Origin: Streptomyces dengpaensis
Lineage (GTDB): Bacteria > Actinomycetota > Actinomycetes > Streptomycetales > Streptomycetaceae
NCBI RefSeq assembly: GCF_002946835.1
Contig: NZ_CP026652.1
Location: 1,612,001 to 1,676,000, forward strand
Direction: 5' to 3'
DNA length: 64,000 nt
Both the position numbers and the translations under genes were made by a program. Below the pieces are notes generated by a model. That model was not told the DNA's origin. It worked only from the letters and a program-made list of their open reading frames with translations, and did no database searches. Position 1 is the stretch's first letter, and the number at the start of each line of letters is the position of its first letter. Below, piece by piece: positions 41,216-51,122 of the stretch.

Positions 41216-42580
41216 TTGGGCTTCTGCGACCTCCCCCTCGCGGACAAACTCTGCACCGTCGGCGACGCCGTGGATTTCGCCTCCGACCCCGGCGCGGCCA
41301 TCGGCAACTGGATGGCCAAGTCAGCGGGTGAACTCGCCGCAGCCGCAGCCGACTTGGCCGCCGAAGCGGTCAACACCACCACCAAGGTCGACCTCAACGC
41401 CGGATGGTTCCGCGACAACTACGAGATGATCCTGCCGATCGGCCTGATCGTCCTCGTCGCCACCTTCTGCGCCCAGCTCGTACGCGCCGCGATCCGCCGC
41501 GACGGCCAAGCGCTCACCCAGGCATTCACCGGCACCGCCACCGGCGTGCTGTTCGCGTTCACCGCGATCGCCTTCACCACCGTCGCCATCGAAGTCGTCG
41601 ACGCACTCTCCGACGGACTCTTCAAGGCCGCCAATCTCGACATCGCCACAGCGGTGCGGCGCATCGTCAAGGTGGGCCAGATCGCCTCCCTGTCCGGCCT
41701 GGGCTGGCTGGTCACCGTCTTCGTCGGCGTCGGCGCCGCCATCGGAGCATTCCTCTACTGGTGCGTGATGATGGTCCGCAAGGTCGGCATCCTCGTCATG
41801 GTCACCCTCGCCGTCTTCACCGGAGCCGGCGGCGGCTGGGAAGTCGCCCGGCGCTGGCGCAAAGGCTGGATCGAAGCCACTGCAACCCTCGTGGTCAGCA
41901 AGCTCCTCATGACCGTGATCTTCGTCCTGGGGATCGCCGCGATGGGCAAGACCGAGGCCAAGGACGGCATCGCCGCCCTCGCCGACGTCATGGCCGGCAT
42001 CGTCATCCTCGCGCTGGTCCTGCTGTGCCCGTACGCGACGTTCAAGTTCGTGCACTGGGCGGCCTCCGAGGGCTCGGATGCCGAGACCCTGCACCGCTCC
42101 GGCGGAGCCGGTGCGCAGATGGCCCGTCAGCATGCCGAGCGCGCCGGACGCAAGGCCGCTGCCGCAGTCGCCACCGCCGGAACCGGCGGTGCCGCGGCCG
42201 GAGCAAGCGCCGCTCCCCAGGGCCCGGACTCCGTGCCGGGCGGCTTCCCCGGCGACATCGCCACCAACCCCACGCCGGACACCGGCAAGGAAGGCGGCAG
42301 CTCAAGCACGCCGTCGTCCGGGGGCGAGGGGATCAAGAGCGGTCTGGAGAAGGCCGTCCAGCCCCCGCCGACCAGCCCCCGTGACGACACCAGTGGTCAG
42401 TTCGGCGGTGCACCCGGGCAGGGGGGCGCTTCCGGATCGCCCTCCAGCGGCGGCGGCTTCATGTCGCAGCCCGGCGCCGGCACCTCGACCGCACCGCCGC
42501 AGGGCGCCCCGCCGGCACCGAACTCGGCCGACACCTCCAGCGGAACCGGGGCTCCGCCGCCCCCGCCCACCGGCCTGTGA
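41216..42580 (+). CDS. VirB6/TrbL-like polytopic membrane protein
   Basis: A 454-residue protein with about six transmembrane helices between residues 70 and 280 (MILPIGLIVLVATFCAQLVR, GWLVTVFVGVGAAIGAFLYW, and others) and a long Gly/Pro/Ser-rich cytosolic tail. It matches the SCO6881-type VirB6/TrbL proteins of actinobacterial transfer systems, part of the inner-membrane pore. The TTG at 41216 follows GGAGGGG. The gene order after a VirB8-like and before an SCO6880-like gene agrees with this role. Confidence 0.87.
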   Translation: MGFCDLPLADKLCTVGDAVDFASDPGAAIGNWMAKSAGELAAAAADLAAEAVNTTTKVDLNAGWFRDNYEMILPIGLIVLVATFCAQLVRAAIRRDGQALTQAFTGTATGVLFAFTAIAFTTVAIEVVDALSDGLFKAANLDIATAVRRIVKVGQIASLSGLGWLVTVFVGVGAAIGAFLYWCVMMVRKVGILVMVTLAVFTGAGGGWEVARRWRKGWIEATATLVVSKLLMTVIFVLGIAAMGKTEAKDGIAALADVMAGIVILALVLLCPYATFKFVHWAASEGSDAETLHRSGGAGAQMARQHAERAGRKAAAAVATAGTGGAAAGASAAPQGPDSVPGGFPGDIATNPTPDTGKEGGSSSTPSSGGEGIKSGLEKAVQPPPTSPRDDTSGQFGGAPGQGGASGSPSSGGGFMSQPGAGTSTAPPQGAPPAPNSADTSSGTGAPPPPPTGL

Positions 42581-42667
42581 CCTTGCCCGACTCCGGGGCG
42601 GCACGCGCTGCGCATTCCTCGCCGCGCGCCGCCCCGGCCACCGCCCCGCGCACCATCGGAACGGCCA

Positions 42668-44140
42668 TTGTCTGATCTCACCGTCACACCACTCACCGTC
42701 AAATTCCCCCACCGGTCCAGGCGCGGCATCCTGCTCGGCCTCTCCCTGCCCCAACTCGTGCTCGTGTCCTGCGCGTTGACACTGCTGCTGGTCACGGTGG
42801 TATCCACCGGGCTGCTCGGCGCCATCGCCCTGACGCCGCTGTGGGCCGCGGTCGCCGCCCTGGTCGTCGTCCGGCGGCACGGCCGCTCGCTGATCGACTG
42901 GGCGCCGATCGTCCTGCGCTTCGCCCGGCGGCGGCGCACCGGCCAGACCCTGTGGCTCGCCCGGCCCGTCACCCGGCCCCGCCAAGACGGCATCCTGCAC
43001 CTGCCCGGCACCGCCGCCTCACTGTGCGTCGTCACCCCCGGCGACTCCGCCAACCAGGCCGCCGCCGTGCACGACCCGCACTGCCAGACCCTGACCGCCG
43101 TCGCCCGCGTTTCCAGCAGGGCCTTCGCGCTCCTCGATCCGGCGAATCAGAACCACAACGTCGCCGGGTGGGGGCGGGCTCTGGCGGGCATCGCCCGCAC
43201 CGGACACGTCGCCACCGTGCAGGTCCTGGAGCGCACCGTGCCCGACAGCGGCAACACCCTCGCCCGCCACTGGGCTCGGCAGGGCCATCCCGAAACCCCG
43301 GTCTCCGGACAGGTCTACAGCGAACTGGTCGCCTCCGCAGGACCTGCCGCCGCCCCGCACGAGTCGTACCTGGCGATCTCCCTCGACCTCAAGGCCGCCA
43401 AGCGCGTCATCAGCCAGGCCGGCGGCGGCCTGCCCGGCGCCTTCACCGTGATGGAACAGACCACGTCCGCCATCGCCCAGGCCGCACGCAGCGCCGGACT
43501 GATGGTGACCGGCTGGCTCACGGCCCGCGAGATCGCCGCCGTCATCCGCACCGCCTACGACCCGGGGGCGCTGTCCGCGCTGCAGCAGTGGTCCGACTCC
43601 GGCCGCGCCGAAGCCGACCCGGCCGCCGCCGGGCCCGTGGTCCAGGTCGAGGAGTACGACCGGCTCGCCACCGACTCCGCCCGGCACGCCACCTACTGGG
43701 TCGAGGACTGGCCCCGCACTGAAACCTCGGCGGGCTTCTTGCACGGCTTGATGTTCACCGCCGGGGTCCGGCGCGCCCTCTCCCTTATATATGTGCCGCA
43801 GGGGCTCGAGTCCGCGATGCGCGACGTGCAGCGCAAGAAGGCCGCGATCATCGCGGACGCCAACGAGCGCTCTCGCCGCGGGCAGGTCGACTCCGAAGCC
43901 GACTCCGTCGAATACGCCGACGTCAAGGTCCGCGAGCGGCAGCTGATCGCCGGGCACGCCGATGTGGCGCTGACCGGGCTGCTCACCGTGTCCGCCGAGA
44001 CCGACGCCCTGCTCGATGCCGCGTGCGCGCAGATCGAGACCGCCGCCGTCACCGCACAGGTCGACCTGCGGCGCCTGCTCTTCCAGCAGCCCGACGCCTT
44101 CACCCTCGGCGCCCTCCCCCTCGCCCGCACGGCTCTGTAG
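42668..44140 (+). CDS. SCO6880-family conjugation protein
   Basis: A 490-residue protein. Two hydrophobic segments near the N-terminus (LPQLVLVSCALTLLLVTVVS and ALTPLWAAVAALVVV) resemble PrgI/VirB3, then a large soluble domain (LDPANQNHNVAGWGRALAGI, then AISLDLKAAKRVISQAGGG, TYWVEDWPRTETSAGFLHGL) typical of the SCO6880 family of actinobacterial integrative elements. These proteins carry the VirB3 part and the non-ATPase portion of VirB4. The VirB4-like motor is encoded at 45282. Start TTG at 42668. Confidence 0.87.
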   Translation: MSDLTVTPLTVKFPHRSRRGILLGLSLPQLVLVSCALTLLLVTVVSTGLLGAIALTPLWAAVAALVVVRRHGRSLIDWAPIVLRFARRRRTGQTLWLARPVTRPRQDGILHLPGTAASLCVVTPGDSANQAAAVHDPHCQTLTAVARVSSRAFALLDPANQNHNVAGWGRALAGIARTGHVATVQVLERTVPDSGNTLARHWARQGHPETPVSGQVYSELVASAGPAAAPHESYLAISLDLKAAKRVISQAGGGLPGAFTVMEQTTSAIAQAARSAGLMVTGWLTAREIAAVIRTAYDPGALSALQQWSDSGRAEADPAAAGPVVQVEEYDRLATDSARHATYWVEDWPRTETSAGFLHGLMFTAGVRRALSLIYVPQGLESAMRDVQRKKAAIIADANERSRRGQVDSEADSVEYADVKVRERQLIAGHADVALTGLLTVSAETDALLDAACAQIETAAVTAQVDLRRLLFQQPDAFTLGALPLARTAL

Positions 44141-44196
44141 CCCCACCCCGGCACTAGCCGGCGTCCTGCCCCCATGGCAGGAAGGAACTCACCCCT

Positions 44197-44670
44197 TTGA
44201 CCTCTGCCATCCCCGTCGGCGACGCGTACCCGTACCTGCGGGCCGCCAGCGCGGGTATCCGCCACCACGCCCGCACCCTCAGCCCACGCACCCAGCACAC
44301 TGTTTCACCCGCGGACCGCGTGCACCTCGACGTGCTGCACGCCCATCTGACCGCACTGCACCAGCTACTCGACCAGCTCGCCGAATCCACCCGGCCCCCG
44401 CATCCCGCCGCCGGCCGCCACCTCGCCACCTCGCACACCCGGCTGTTCCAGGCCGCCGCCGCGGTCCACGACGCCTTCCACCTCCTGCCCGTCGCGGACG
44501 AGACCCCAACGGACACGGGCTGCCATCCCGAGCGGCTGCCCGAGGGGCCACCCGTCCTGACCATCTGCCAGCGCCATCTCGCCGCAGGTCACGTCGTCCG
44601 CCGCAAGACCACCCCGAGCGACCTCCTCAACGCCCCGCTGCACGGCCACACCACCACCTGCAGCCAGTAA
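44197..44670 (+). CDS. Unknown helical 157-residue protein in the conjugation operon
   Basis: No family recognised. The protein is helical and His-rich in its first 110 residues (DRVHLDVLHAHLTALHQLLD, GRHLATSHTRLFQAAAAVHD). Three cysteines sit near the C-terminus (TGCH, TICQRHLAAGH, TTCSQ), raising the chance of metal binding. It shares style with the 48311 protein. The TTG start at 44197 has AAGGAA upstream. Its position between the SCO6880-like and ATPase genes suggests a link to transfer. Confidence 0.7.
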   Translation: MTSAIPVGDAYPYLRAASAGIRHHARTLSPRTQHTVSPADRVHLDVLHAHLTALHQLLDQLAESTRPPHPAAGRHLATSHTRLFQAAAAVHDAFHLLPVADETPTDTGCHPERLPEGPPVLTICQRHLAAGHVVRRKTTPSDLLNAPLHGHTTTCSQ

Positions 44671-44695
44671 CCCCGCACCACCGAAAGGCCCTGAA

Positions 44696-45235
44696 ATGCG
44701 CGCCCTGAAGCGCTCCACCTCCGCCGCCGTCGTTCTCGCCGCGCTCGCCGGTACCGCCGCCCTGGCCACCGCCGCCCCGGCATCCGCCGCCAGCTACCAC
44801 TGCAAGACCAGCAGCCACTCGGTCGACGACCCGAGCTATAACGGACCCGATTCCGACAACTGGGACTTCGACGTGACGCTCTGCGCCATGCGGTCCGGCG
44901 GCTACATCTACACCACCGCCACCGTGTACTGGGACGGCCCGTACACGGCCAAGAACCGCAGTACCTACACCTTCAACAAGGCCAAGTTCCAGCTCCAGAC
45001 CAAGCGCAGCGTCAGCGGCACCGACCCGGTCGTGAAGTCCGGCGCCTACACCGGCCTGGAGCACGCGCTCGAACACAGCAGCGGCAACGGCAACGGCTCC
45101 TACTCGACCGGAACCCTCAAGACCAAGGCGGGCTCCGGCCGCTACCTCGCCGACGGCTACATCCAGCTGGACTGGAGCGGCGACGGCAAGAGCTATCGCA
45201 GCCCGATTCTGTTCACCGCCTCGCCGGTCGTCTGA
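44696..45235 (+). CDS. Secreted protein of unknown function
   Basis: A 179-residue protein with a clear signal peptide (ALKRSTSAAVVLAALAGTAA, cleavage after ASA). The mature part has a Cys pair (YHCKTSSH and VTLCAMRSGG) and many aromatic and Thr/Ser residues (YIYTTATVYWDGPYTAKNRS), suggesting a beta-rich fold. No named domain. It could be a mating-pair surface factor. The ATG has GAAAGG seven bases upstream. Confidence 0.8.
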   Translation: MRALKRSTSAAVVLAALAGTAALATAAPASAASYHCKTSSHSVDDPSYNGPDSDNWDFDVTLCAMRSGGYIYTTATVYWDGPYTAKNRSTYTFNKAKFQLQTKRSVSGTDPVVKSGAYTGLEHALEHSSGNGNGSYSTGTLKTKAGSGRYLADGYIQLDWSGDGKSYRSPILFTASPVV

Positions 45236-45281
45236 CCCCCGCACCGCGTCCAGACCGCCGTCCCGTGAAAGCCGCCCCGTC

Positions 45282-46796
45282 ATGAGCCACCAGCCCGCGC
45301 GCCGAGCCCGCCGCGCCAGCGCCAGCCCCCTGTTCACCCCGCACCACGCCGACCGCGCCTCCCGCAAAGCCGCCCGCCAGCAGCTCGCCGAGGCTGCCGC
45401 GAAGGCCCGCGTCGAAGCAGCCGCCCCCACTGGCAGTGCCGGCGTAGAGGAACGGGAGATGCCGCCGCCCCTCTTCCCGCCCACCGGGCGTCCTGGCCCC
45501 GCGTCCTCCCGCAACAACAGGTTCAAGCTGCCCGCCCACCGCATGACCACCGCCACCGCGAGCGGGGCCTACCCGTTTCTCGCCGAAGGCGGCCTCGGCG
45601 CCGAGGGCATCTACATCGGCCGCGACGTCCACGCCGAAGCCTCCTTCTGCTTCGATCCGTTCGCGCTGTACGGCAAGGTCGAGGGCTTCACCAACCCCAA
45701 CGTGCTGTTGGCCGGGGTGATCGGACAGGGCAAGTCGGCGTTGGCCAAGAGCTTCGCGCTGCGGTCGATCGCCTTCGGATACCGGGTCTACGTGCCGTGT
45801 GACCCGAAGGGGGAATGGACGCCAGTGTCACAGACACTGGGCGGCACCTCCATCGCACTCGGGCCGGGCCTGCCCGGAAAGCTGAACCCTCTGGACGCGG
45901 CGCCGCGGCCCAACAGCGTCTCCGAGGCCGACTGGGCGGGCGAGATCCGCAAGCGCCGTCTGCTGCTGCTCGGCTCACTGGCCCGCACCGTGCTTGGGCG
46001 GGACCTGCTGCCGATGGAGCACACCGGCCTCGACGTCGCCCTGGATGCTGTCGTCACCCGCGCCGCCGCGACCGGTCGCACCCCGCTGCTCGGCGACATC
46101 GCCGCCACCCTCAACAACCCCGACGAACTCGACGTGGCCGGCGGCATCATGTCCGGTCGCCTCGGCGACGCCTCCCGCGACCTCGCCCACGCCATGCGCC
46201 GGCTGGTCCACGGTGATCTCGCCGGGATGTTCGACGCCCCGAGCACCGTCACGTTCGATCCCAACTCGCCGATGCTCACCATCGACCTGTCCCGCCTGGG
46301 CGGATCCGGCGACGACACCGCCTTGGTCTTGGCGATGACCTGTGCGTCCGCGTGGATGGAATCCGCGCTCTCCGACCCGAACGGCGGGCGGCGCTGGATC
46401 GTCTACGACGAAGCCTGGCGCCTGATGCGCCACCCCGGCCTCCTCCAGCGCATGCAATCCCAGTGGAAGCTGAGCCGCGGCCTGGGCATCGCCAACCTGA
46501 TGGTGATCCACCGGCTGTCCGACCTGCTCACCGCCGGCGACGCCGGATCACGTGGCCGGGCACTGGCCGAAGGACTGCTCGCCGACTGCTCCACCCGCAT
46601 CATCTACCGGCAGGAGACCGACCAACTCCCTGCGGCAGCAGCCCTGTTGGGACTGACCTCGGTGGAGACCGACGCGATCTCCCATCTCAACCGGGGCCGA
46701 GGCTTGTGGAAAGTGGCGGGGCGCAGCTTCATCGTGCAGCACCTCCTGCACCCCCACGAGCTGGCGCTCTTCGACACCGACGCCCGCTTGCGCTAA
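45282..46796 (+). CDS. VirB4/TraC-like conjugative ATPase
   Basis: A 504-residue motor ATPase. Walker A is GVIGQGKSALAKSF near residue 149; Walker B is RRWIVYDEAWRLM near residue 375, the usual D-E-A-x-x-L/M signature; further VirB4/TraC motifs are LMVIHRLSDLLTAG and IIYRQETDQL. The N-terminal half of full VirB4 is supplied by the SCO6880-like protein. It powers assembly of the transfer channel. The first 80 residues are Arg/Ala/Pro-rich. No coupling protein (VirD4) is seen in the window. Confidence 0.92.
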   Translation: MSHQPARRARRASASPLFTPHHADRASRKAARQQLAEAAAKARVEAAAPTGSAGVEEREMPPPLFPPTGRPGPASSRNNRFKLPAHRMTTATASGAYPFLAEGGLGAEGIYIGRDVHAEASFCFDPFALYGKVEGFTNPNVLLAGVIGQGKSALAKSFALRSIAFGYRVYVPCDPKGEWTPVSQTLGGTSIALGPGLPGKLNPLDAAPRPNSVSEADWAGEIRKRRLLLLGSLARTVLGRDLLPMEHTGLDVALDAVVTRAAATGRTPLLGDIAATLNNPDELDVAGGIMSGRLGDASRDLAHAMRRLVHGDLAGMFDAPSTVTFDPNSPMLTIDLSRLGGSGDDTALVLAMTCASAWMESALSDPNGGRRWIVYDEAWRLMRHPGLLQRMQSQWKLSRGLGIANLMVIHRLSDLLTAGDAGSRGRALAEGLLADCSTRIIYRQETDQLPAAAALLGLTSVETDAISHLNRGRGLWKVAGRSFIVQHLLHPHELALFDTDARLR

Positions 46797-46819
46797 AACC
46801 CCACAAGCCGCTGCCGCAC

Positions 46820-47447
46820 GTGCAGTACCGGCCCTCCCCAACACCCGCCCCGTCCAACAGCCCTCGCCCGACGGCATCTCCGACACGCGAGACCTGGAGC
46901 CCCCTGCACAACCCCGACTTCGAGCTGTACGACAACGTCGGCCGCACCGCCGACCAGATCCACGCGTACCACACCCGCTCCGTCACGAAGGCAGACATGC
47001 ACCGCTGGGCCGATCGCGATGCCGAAGCCTTCCGCACCCAGCACCCCCTGCCGCCCAAGCCCTTCCCCGCCCCCGACCTGAGCCCCCTACGGCACGGCCC
47101 TGGACGCGGCCGCGACACCGGCCGGGTTCAGCACCGCGCTCAACGCCCTGCTGGACGCCGTCGTGCCGTTCCTCAACGAGGTCATCGATCACCTGGCCGC
47201 CACCGCCAAGTGGAAGGGCCAAAACCGCGGAGCCGAACCAGAGTCACCGCCCTGGCTGCTCCGCGGCGCAGCCAGCAGCATTGCTTCAGCCGTGGCCATG
47301 ACCACCGAAGCGGATCTCAAGATCCTCCGCGCGCGCTACGACCCGCCCCCGGACCTGGACGCGCTCCTGAAGCAGACACGCACAACACCCGGCACGCCCC
47401 CGGTCCCGCCCGGCCCGCAGCCCGGGTCCGGAGGACCACGGCGCTGA
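46820..47447 (+). pseudogene. Frameshifted copy of the 49973-type cargo protein
   Basis: The first frame encodes HNPDFELYDNVGRTADQIHA and DMHRWADRDAEAF, nearly the same as the start of the intact protein at 49973. The matching continuation (ALDAAATPAGFSTALNALLD, then VVPFLNEVIDHLAATAKW) is in another frame. The change falls in the run of five C at 47083-47087; removing one C gives a single protein. It may be a real pseudogene or a sequence error. The start is uncertain: GTG at 46820 or a CTG at about 46912. Confidence 0.75.
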
Positions 47448-47489
47448 CCGCCGATTCACCAACCACCCGCCGCAGCACCTCAGGAATCG

Positions 47490-48281
47490 ATGCCCACGCC
47501 CCGCACAACCTTCTTGTCCGCCTTCGCCGCCGCGCTCGCTGACCGCCTGCCCGGCGCCTGGACGAGCGAGTACCACCGCCACCCCACCTACGAGGACCAG
47601 TTCCCCACCATCGAACGGCTCTGGGACGCCGGCCACGTCCACTACATCGTCAGCCAGTACGTCCTCGGCCATGACGCCATCCTGCACGGCCCCGGCGGAG
47701 AGCAGCTCTACGTCACCGACCGCCCCCTGTACCGCCACCAGTTCGTGGTGGCGGCGCTGGAGCCCGAGGGCTTCAAGCCCCACCAGATGTCCCCGGTGCG
47801 GGAGCCGGACGGCATCGCCGTCCCCAACGATCCGGTCCGCGCCGCCGCGGCAGTCACCCGACGCCTGCTGCCCCGCTACCGGGCCGCCCTCGGTGAAGTC
47901 CGCGACAAGGCCCTGCTCCAGCCCGAGCCGCCGCACCGACAGCCCGCGCCCGAGGTCGCGCAGACTCTCACGCTTGTCTGGTACCCGGACGGCGTGGTGG
48001 GCGCACCGTACGACTCGGTGCCCGAAGAGGCGCGCATGACGCTGTTCGGCTGCAACTTCCAGTACCGGCCGAATGAGTTCGCCTTCGTGCTGCCGGCCGC
48101 CTACAGCGCCAAGGAGCGCGCCCTGCTGGTCCAGCTGGCCGCCCAGCGGCTCACGCTCCAGGGCATCGGGGTCAACTTCCGCCGCGCCGCTCCCCTCCCG
48201 CCTCCCACTGCGGCATCCGCAGCCGCGAGCAAGACGCTGCCGACGGTCTCCGCCTCCCCGAAATCCACCTTCCGGCGGTAG
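47490..48281 (+). CDS. Cargo protein with LPGAW domain and GF/YxV module
   Basis: A 263-residue protein. The N-terminal domain begins AFAAALADRLPGAWTSEYHR and has VREPDGIAV then LLPRYRAALGEVRD; it is shared with the 59433 product (same phrases) and in part with the 52805 product. The C-terminal part (LFGCNFQYRPNEFAFVLPAA, AAQRLTLQGIGVNF) is one copy of the recurrent GF/YxV module. No known domain. ATG at 47490 with AGGAAT upstream. It appears to be a mobile-element-specific family. Confidence 0.75.
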   Translation: MPTPRTTFLSAFAAALADRLPGAWTSEYHRHPTYEDQFPTIERLWDAGHVHYIVSQYVLGHDAILHGPGGEQLYVTDRPLYRHQFVVAALEPEGFKPHQMSPVREPDGIAVPNDPVRAAAAVTRRLLPRYRAALGEVRDKALLQPEPPHRQPAPEVAQTLTLVWYPDGVVGAPYDSVPEEARMTLFGCNFQYRPNEFAFVLPAAYSAKERALLVQLAAQRLTLQGIGVNFRRAAPLPPPTAASAAASKTLPTVSASPKSTFRR

Positions 48282-48310
48282 AACCCGGTACCCATATCAA
48301 GGAGTTGCCG

Positions 48311-48841
48311 CTGTCCGACCCCGACCAGCGGATGCTGCTGCACGACGTGGCCGACCGGCTCAACACCATCGCCGACTACCTTCCGCTCCCCGAGCAGATC
48401 CGCCCGGATCCGGCGCTGAGCGAGATCCTGGACGACGAAGTCCGTCAGCTGGCCCGCCTGCTGGGATTCCTGGCCGGCGAGAGCGCCTTCCGCCACCGGG
48501 CCGCCGCCCGCTCCCCTGCCCGGCCCACGGCCACGGTGCGCTGCACGACGCTCGCGCTCGCGAGCGCCGCCGAACCCACCGGGCTCGCGCTCGCCGCCCT
48601 CAGCGCCGCAGTTCATCACCTCGGCCATCTCGCCGACCTCGCTCACCAAGCTCCTGGCCCCGCCCGCGACCGGGCGATCACCACCGAGCACCAACAGCTC
48701 GAAGACCGCCTCGGCGACAGCCGCATCTACCTCGCCCGCGCCGCGAAGCACCTGCGCGCCGCTGCCGACACCCGCACGCCGCCGACCGCGACCGCCGTGC
48801 CCTCCCCGTCGGCCACCACAACCCCATCCCGTTCCCGCTGA
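48311..48841 (+). CDS. Unknown helical protein, probable CTG start
   Basis: About 176 residues, helical throughout (MLLHDVADRLNTIADYLPLP, DDEVRQLARLLGFLAGE, LAALSAAVHHLGHLADLAHQ). No named domain; it has the feel of a helical-bundle partner. An AAGGAG ends at 48304, so the CTG at 48311 (six bases spacing) is the best start, while the TTG at 48305 touches the ribosome site. An ATG at 48332 is a third option. The same CTG-TCC start context appears at 50517, 51123 and 54007. Confidence 0.65.
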   Translation: MSDPDQRMLLHDVADRLNTIADYLPLPEQIRPDPALSEILDDEVRQLARLLGFLAGESAFRHRAAARSPARPTATVRCTTLALASAAEPTGLALAALSAAVHHLGHLADLAHQAPGPARDRAITTEHQQLEDRLGDSRIYLARAAKHLRAAADTRTPPTATAVPSPSATTTPSRSR

Positions 48842-48863
48842 TCCCGTCTCCCGGAGCGCCCGC

Positions 48864-49940
48864 ATCCCCTCGCACACCCCCGCCCGCCGCGCCGCCCTGC
48901 TGCTCACCATGCTCGCGACCGTCACGCTCACCGCGTCCGCCTGCACGACCTCCGACACCAGCAGCCACGACGCCGCGGCGACGGCCACCCGCACCGCCTC
49001 CCCCGCGCCGGCCGCCGTCCCGGCGCTGACGAAGCAGGAGGCCCTCGCCCAGATCACCCACTACTCGAAGATCAACAATGAGGCCAACGCCGACAACGAC
49101 CGCACGCTCCTCGACAGCATCGAGGACGGCCCGCTGTACGCCATGTCCGTCGCGGACTACAAGGAGGACGAGGGCCTGCCCCAGGCCGACCGCAAGCCGT
49201 ACAAGCCGTGGTCGTACGACACCGCCAACGCCAAGCTGTACATTCCGCGCTTCACCGCCGGCCAGGAACGCTGGTTCGCCGCCGCGCTCTCCGGCCAGAA
49301 GGGCAAGGATCCGAGCCGACTTGCGGTCTTCGCCGAGCAGCCGGAGCACAAGCGGTGGGAACTGGTCTCCGTCGTCGACCTCGACGACAAGCCACTGCCG
49401 GACATCGCCCTCGACCAGCACGGCTACGCCACCGCGGTCGCCGCCAACGGCAACAACCAGCTCGCCGCCGATGCCCACCTGCTGCGCACCGCGGTGATCG
49501 ACAACTTCGCGACCGGCGGGGTGAACACCGGCACCAAGGTCTTCACCCCGACCACGGCGAGCAAGCAGCAGATCAAGGTCCACGACAAGACGAGCAAGAA
49601 GTACGGGAAGTTGGGCACCACCGTCTTCGCCGGGGCAGCCAACCGCTACAAGGACGCCTACGCGCTCAAGACCACCGACGGTGGGGCGCTGATCCTTTTC
49701 ACCCACACCCACACGCAGACCGACGTCGTCGCGCACTCCGGGCTGCAGATCAACCCCGGCAAGGACGACCGCGCCTGGCTCCACGACATCCCTCGCACCT
49801 CGGTCAAGTACACGTTCGTCTGCTCCGACGCCGCCACCGTGCCGGCCAAGGCCGCCCCGTCCCGCCTCATCGGCTACACGTGCGCCCGCACCGACGCCTC
49901 CGGACCGCCCGTCGCCTCCGGACTGACGACCCGCGCGTAG
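48864..49940 (+). CDS. Secreted lipoprotein of the transfer operon
   Basis: A lipoprotein with the lipobox region VTLTASACTTSD. Counting from the ATG at 48909 the signal peptide would be too short and lack positive residues. The same frame continues upstream through TPARRAALLLTM, which supplies the Arg pair and hydrophobic core. The best ribosome site (GGAG at 48853) then points to an ATC start at 48864, an unusual codon. The mature part (about 320 residues) has a Tyr/Lys-rich domain (YKEDEGLPQADRKPYKPWSY, KVHDKTSKKYGKLGTTVFAG). Function unknown; it may be exposed at the mating surface. Confidence 0.75.
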   Translation: MPSHTPARRAALLLTMLATVTLTASACTTSDTSSHDAAATATRTASPAPAAVPALTKQEALAQITHYSKINNEANADNDRTLLDSIEDGPLYAMSVADYKEDEGLPQADRKPYKPWSYDTANAKLYIPRFTAGQERWFAAALSGQKGKDPSRLAVFAEQPEHKRWELVSVVDLDDKPLPDIALDQHGYATAVAANGNNQLAADAHLLRTAVIDNFATGGVNTGTKVFTPTTASKQQIKVHDKTSKKYGKLGTTVFAGAANRYKDAYALKTTDGGALILFTHTHTQTDVVAHSGLQINPGKDDRAWLHDIPRTSVKYTFVCSDAATVPAKAAPSRLIGYTCARTDASGPPVASGLTTRA

Positions 49941-49972
49941 CACCGCGGCCCGGCCACGCCCCGAGGAGTTCC

Positions 49973-50491
49973 TTGTCCCTGTCCCACCCCGACTTCGAGC
50001 TGTACGACAACGTCGGTCGTACCGGCAAGCAGATCAAAGACCACCGCGGCAAACGGCCCACCACCGACGACCTGCACCGCTGGGCCGCCCACGACGCCAA
50101 GCAGTTCACCGACGGCCTCACGATCGAGGACGCCGGGCAGAGCGTCATCGCCTGGACGCGCCAGCTGTACCAAGTGGGCACGACCGCCGAGTTCCAGGCC
50201 GTCGCCACCGCCGTCCTCGGCGACGGACACAGCGCCGTGAGCGAGCTGCACCAGTTCCTGGAGACGGCCGCCGAGTGGTGCGAGCGCAACCACGAGCCGA
50301 AGATCGCCGAACGGTACCGCCAGCACGCCGAGCAGCTGTCCGAACTCGGAGACCAGCTCAGCTACTTGACCGACGACCACCTCGCCGACACCTACCGGCG
50401 CACATACCCGTCGGCACCGGCACAGCCCACGAGCGGCCCCGCGGCGGCACCCGCGCCACCGGCCGCGCCCGCACGCCGCTCCTCACGCTGA
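49973..50491 (+). CDS. Cargo protein starting SHPDFELYDNVGRT
   Basis: A 172-residue helical protein with no recognised domain. The N-terminal 45 residues (SHPDFELYDNVGRTGKQIKD) are shared with the broken gene at 46820. The centre (AEFQAVATAVLGDGHSAVSE, LHQFLETAAEWCERNHEPKI) is helical. Pro/Ala tail. The TTG at 49973 has GAGGAG four bases before it. The conserved N-terminus suggests an interaction or targeting segment. Confidence 0.7.
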   Translation: MSLSHPDFELYDNVGRTGKQIKDHRGKRPTTDDLHRWAAHDAKQFTDGLTIEDAGQSVIAWTRQLYQVGTTAEFQAVATAVLGDGHSAVSELHQFLETAAEWCERNHEPKIAERYRQHAEQLSELGDQLSYLTDDHLADTYRRTYPSAPAQPTSGPAAAPAPPAAPARRSSR

Positions 50492-50516
50492 CCCGCCCCG
50501 TCGACAGGAAGATTCT

Positions 50517-51078
50517 CTGTCCAGTCGTTCTGTCATCGCCCGCCCCACCGCCACCGGCTACGCCGGGACGTACGTCCACTGGGACGGCTACCCCAGCCAT
50601 CACCTGCCGCTGCTGCTCGCCGCGCACCAGCACCGTTTCGCCGGCGACACCGAGGCCCTGGCCGCGTACCTCATCGACGACGCGCCAGAAGGCTGGTCCT
50701 CCCTCGGCACCGACCTCCTCGACGGAGCCCCCGAGGCCCTGCGCCAGCAACTCGCCGCCGGCCGACGATCGCGGCAAGCGCTACCCGGCCCACCCGACCC
50801 AGCCACCACTGATCTACACGGAGCGGACGGCGTCCCGGCTGAACTGGGGCTACGTCCTGCACCCGCACGGCATCGAAGTGATCGCCCTGCAGGCGTATGA
50901 CCGCGGCCCTGTCGTCGCGTGGGACACCGACCCGCGCAGCCGCATCCGTGCCGACCCGGGCGTATGGCATCCGGATTCCCGGGCCCCGATCGTCCCGCCG
51001 CGCACCAGCCCGCGCCTGTCCACTACCGCGTTCGCGTCCGCGCCGGCGCCGACGCCCCGCAAGGCCGCCCGCCGCTAG
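50517..51078 (+). pseudogene. CTG-started gene with a frame break near 50760
   Basis: The first frame encodes SRSVIARPTATGYAGTYVHW and ends near LRQQLAAG; the rest (DDRGKRYPAHPTQPPLIYTE, RLNWGYVLHPHGIEVIALQA) is in another frame. Dropping one base in the GC run at about 50756-50766 joins them into one protein of about 185 residues. The first frame has no ATG, GTG or TTG anywhere, so the CTG at 50517, with AGGAAG seven bases before it, is the only reasonable start. No function known. Confidence 0.7.
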
Positions 51079-51122
51079 CCCCGGCAGCCCCGTCCCCGAC
51101 CGACGCCCGCCCGGAGAACCCT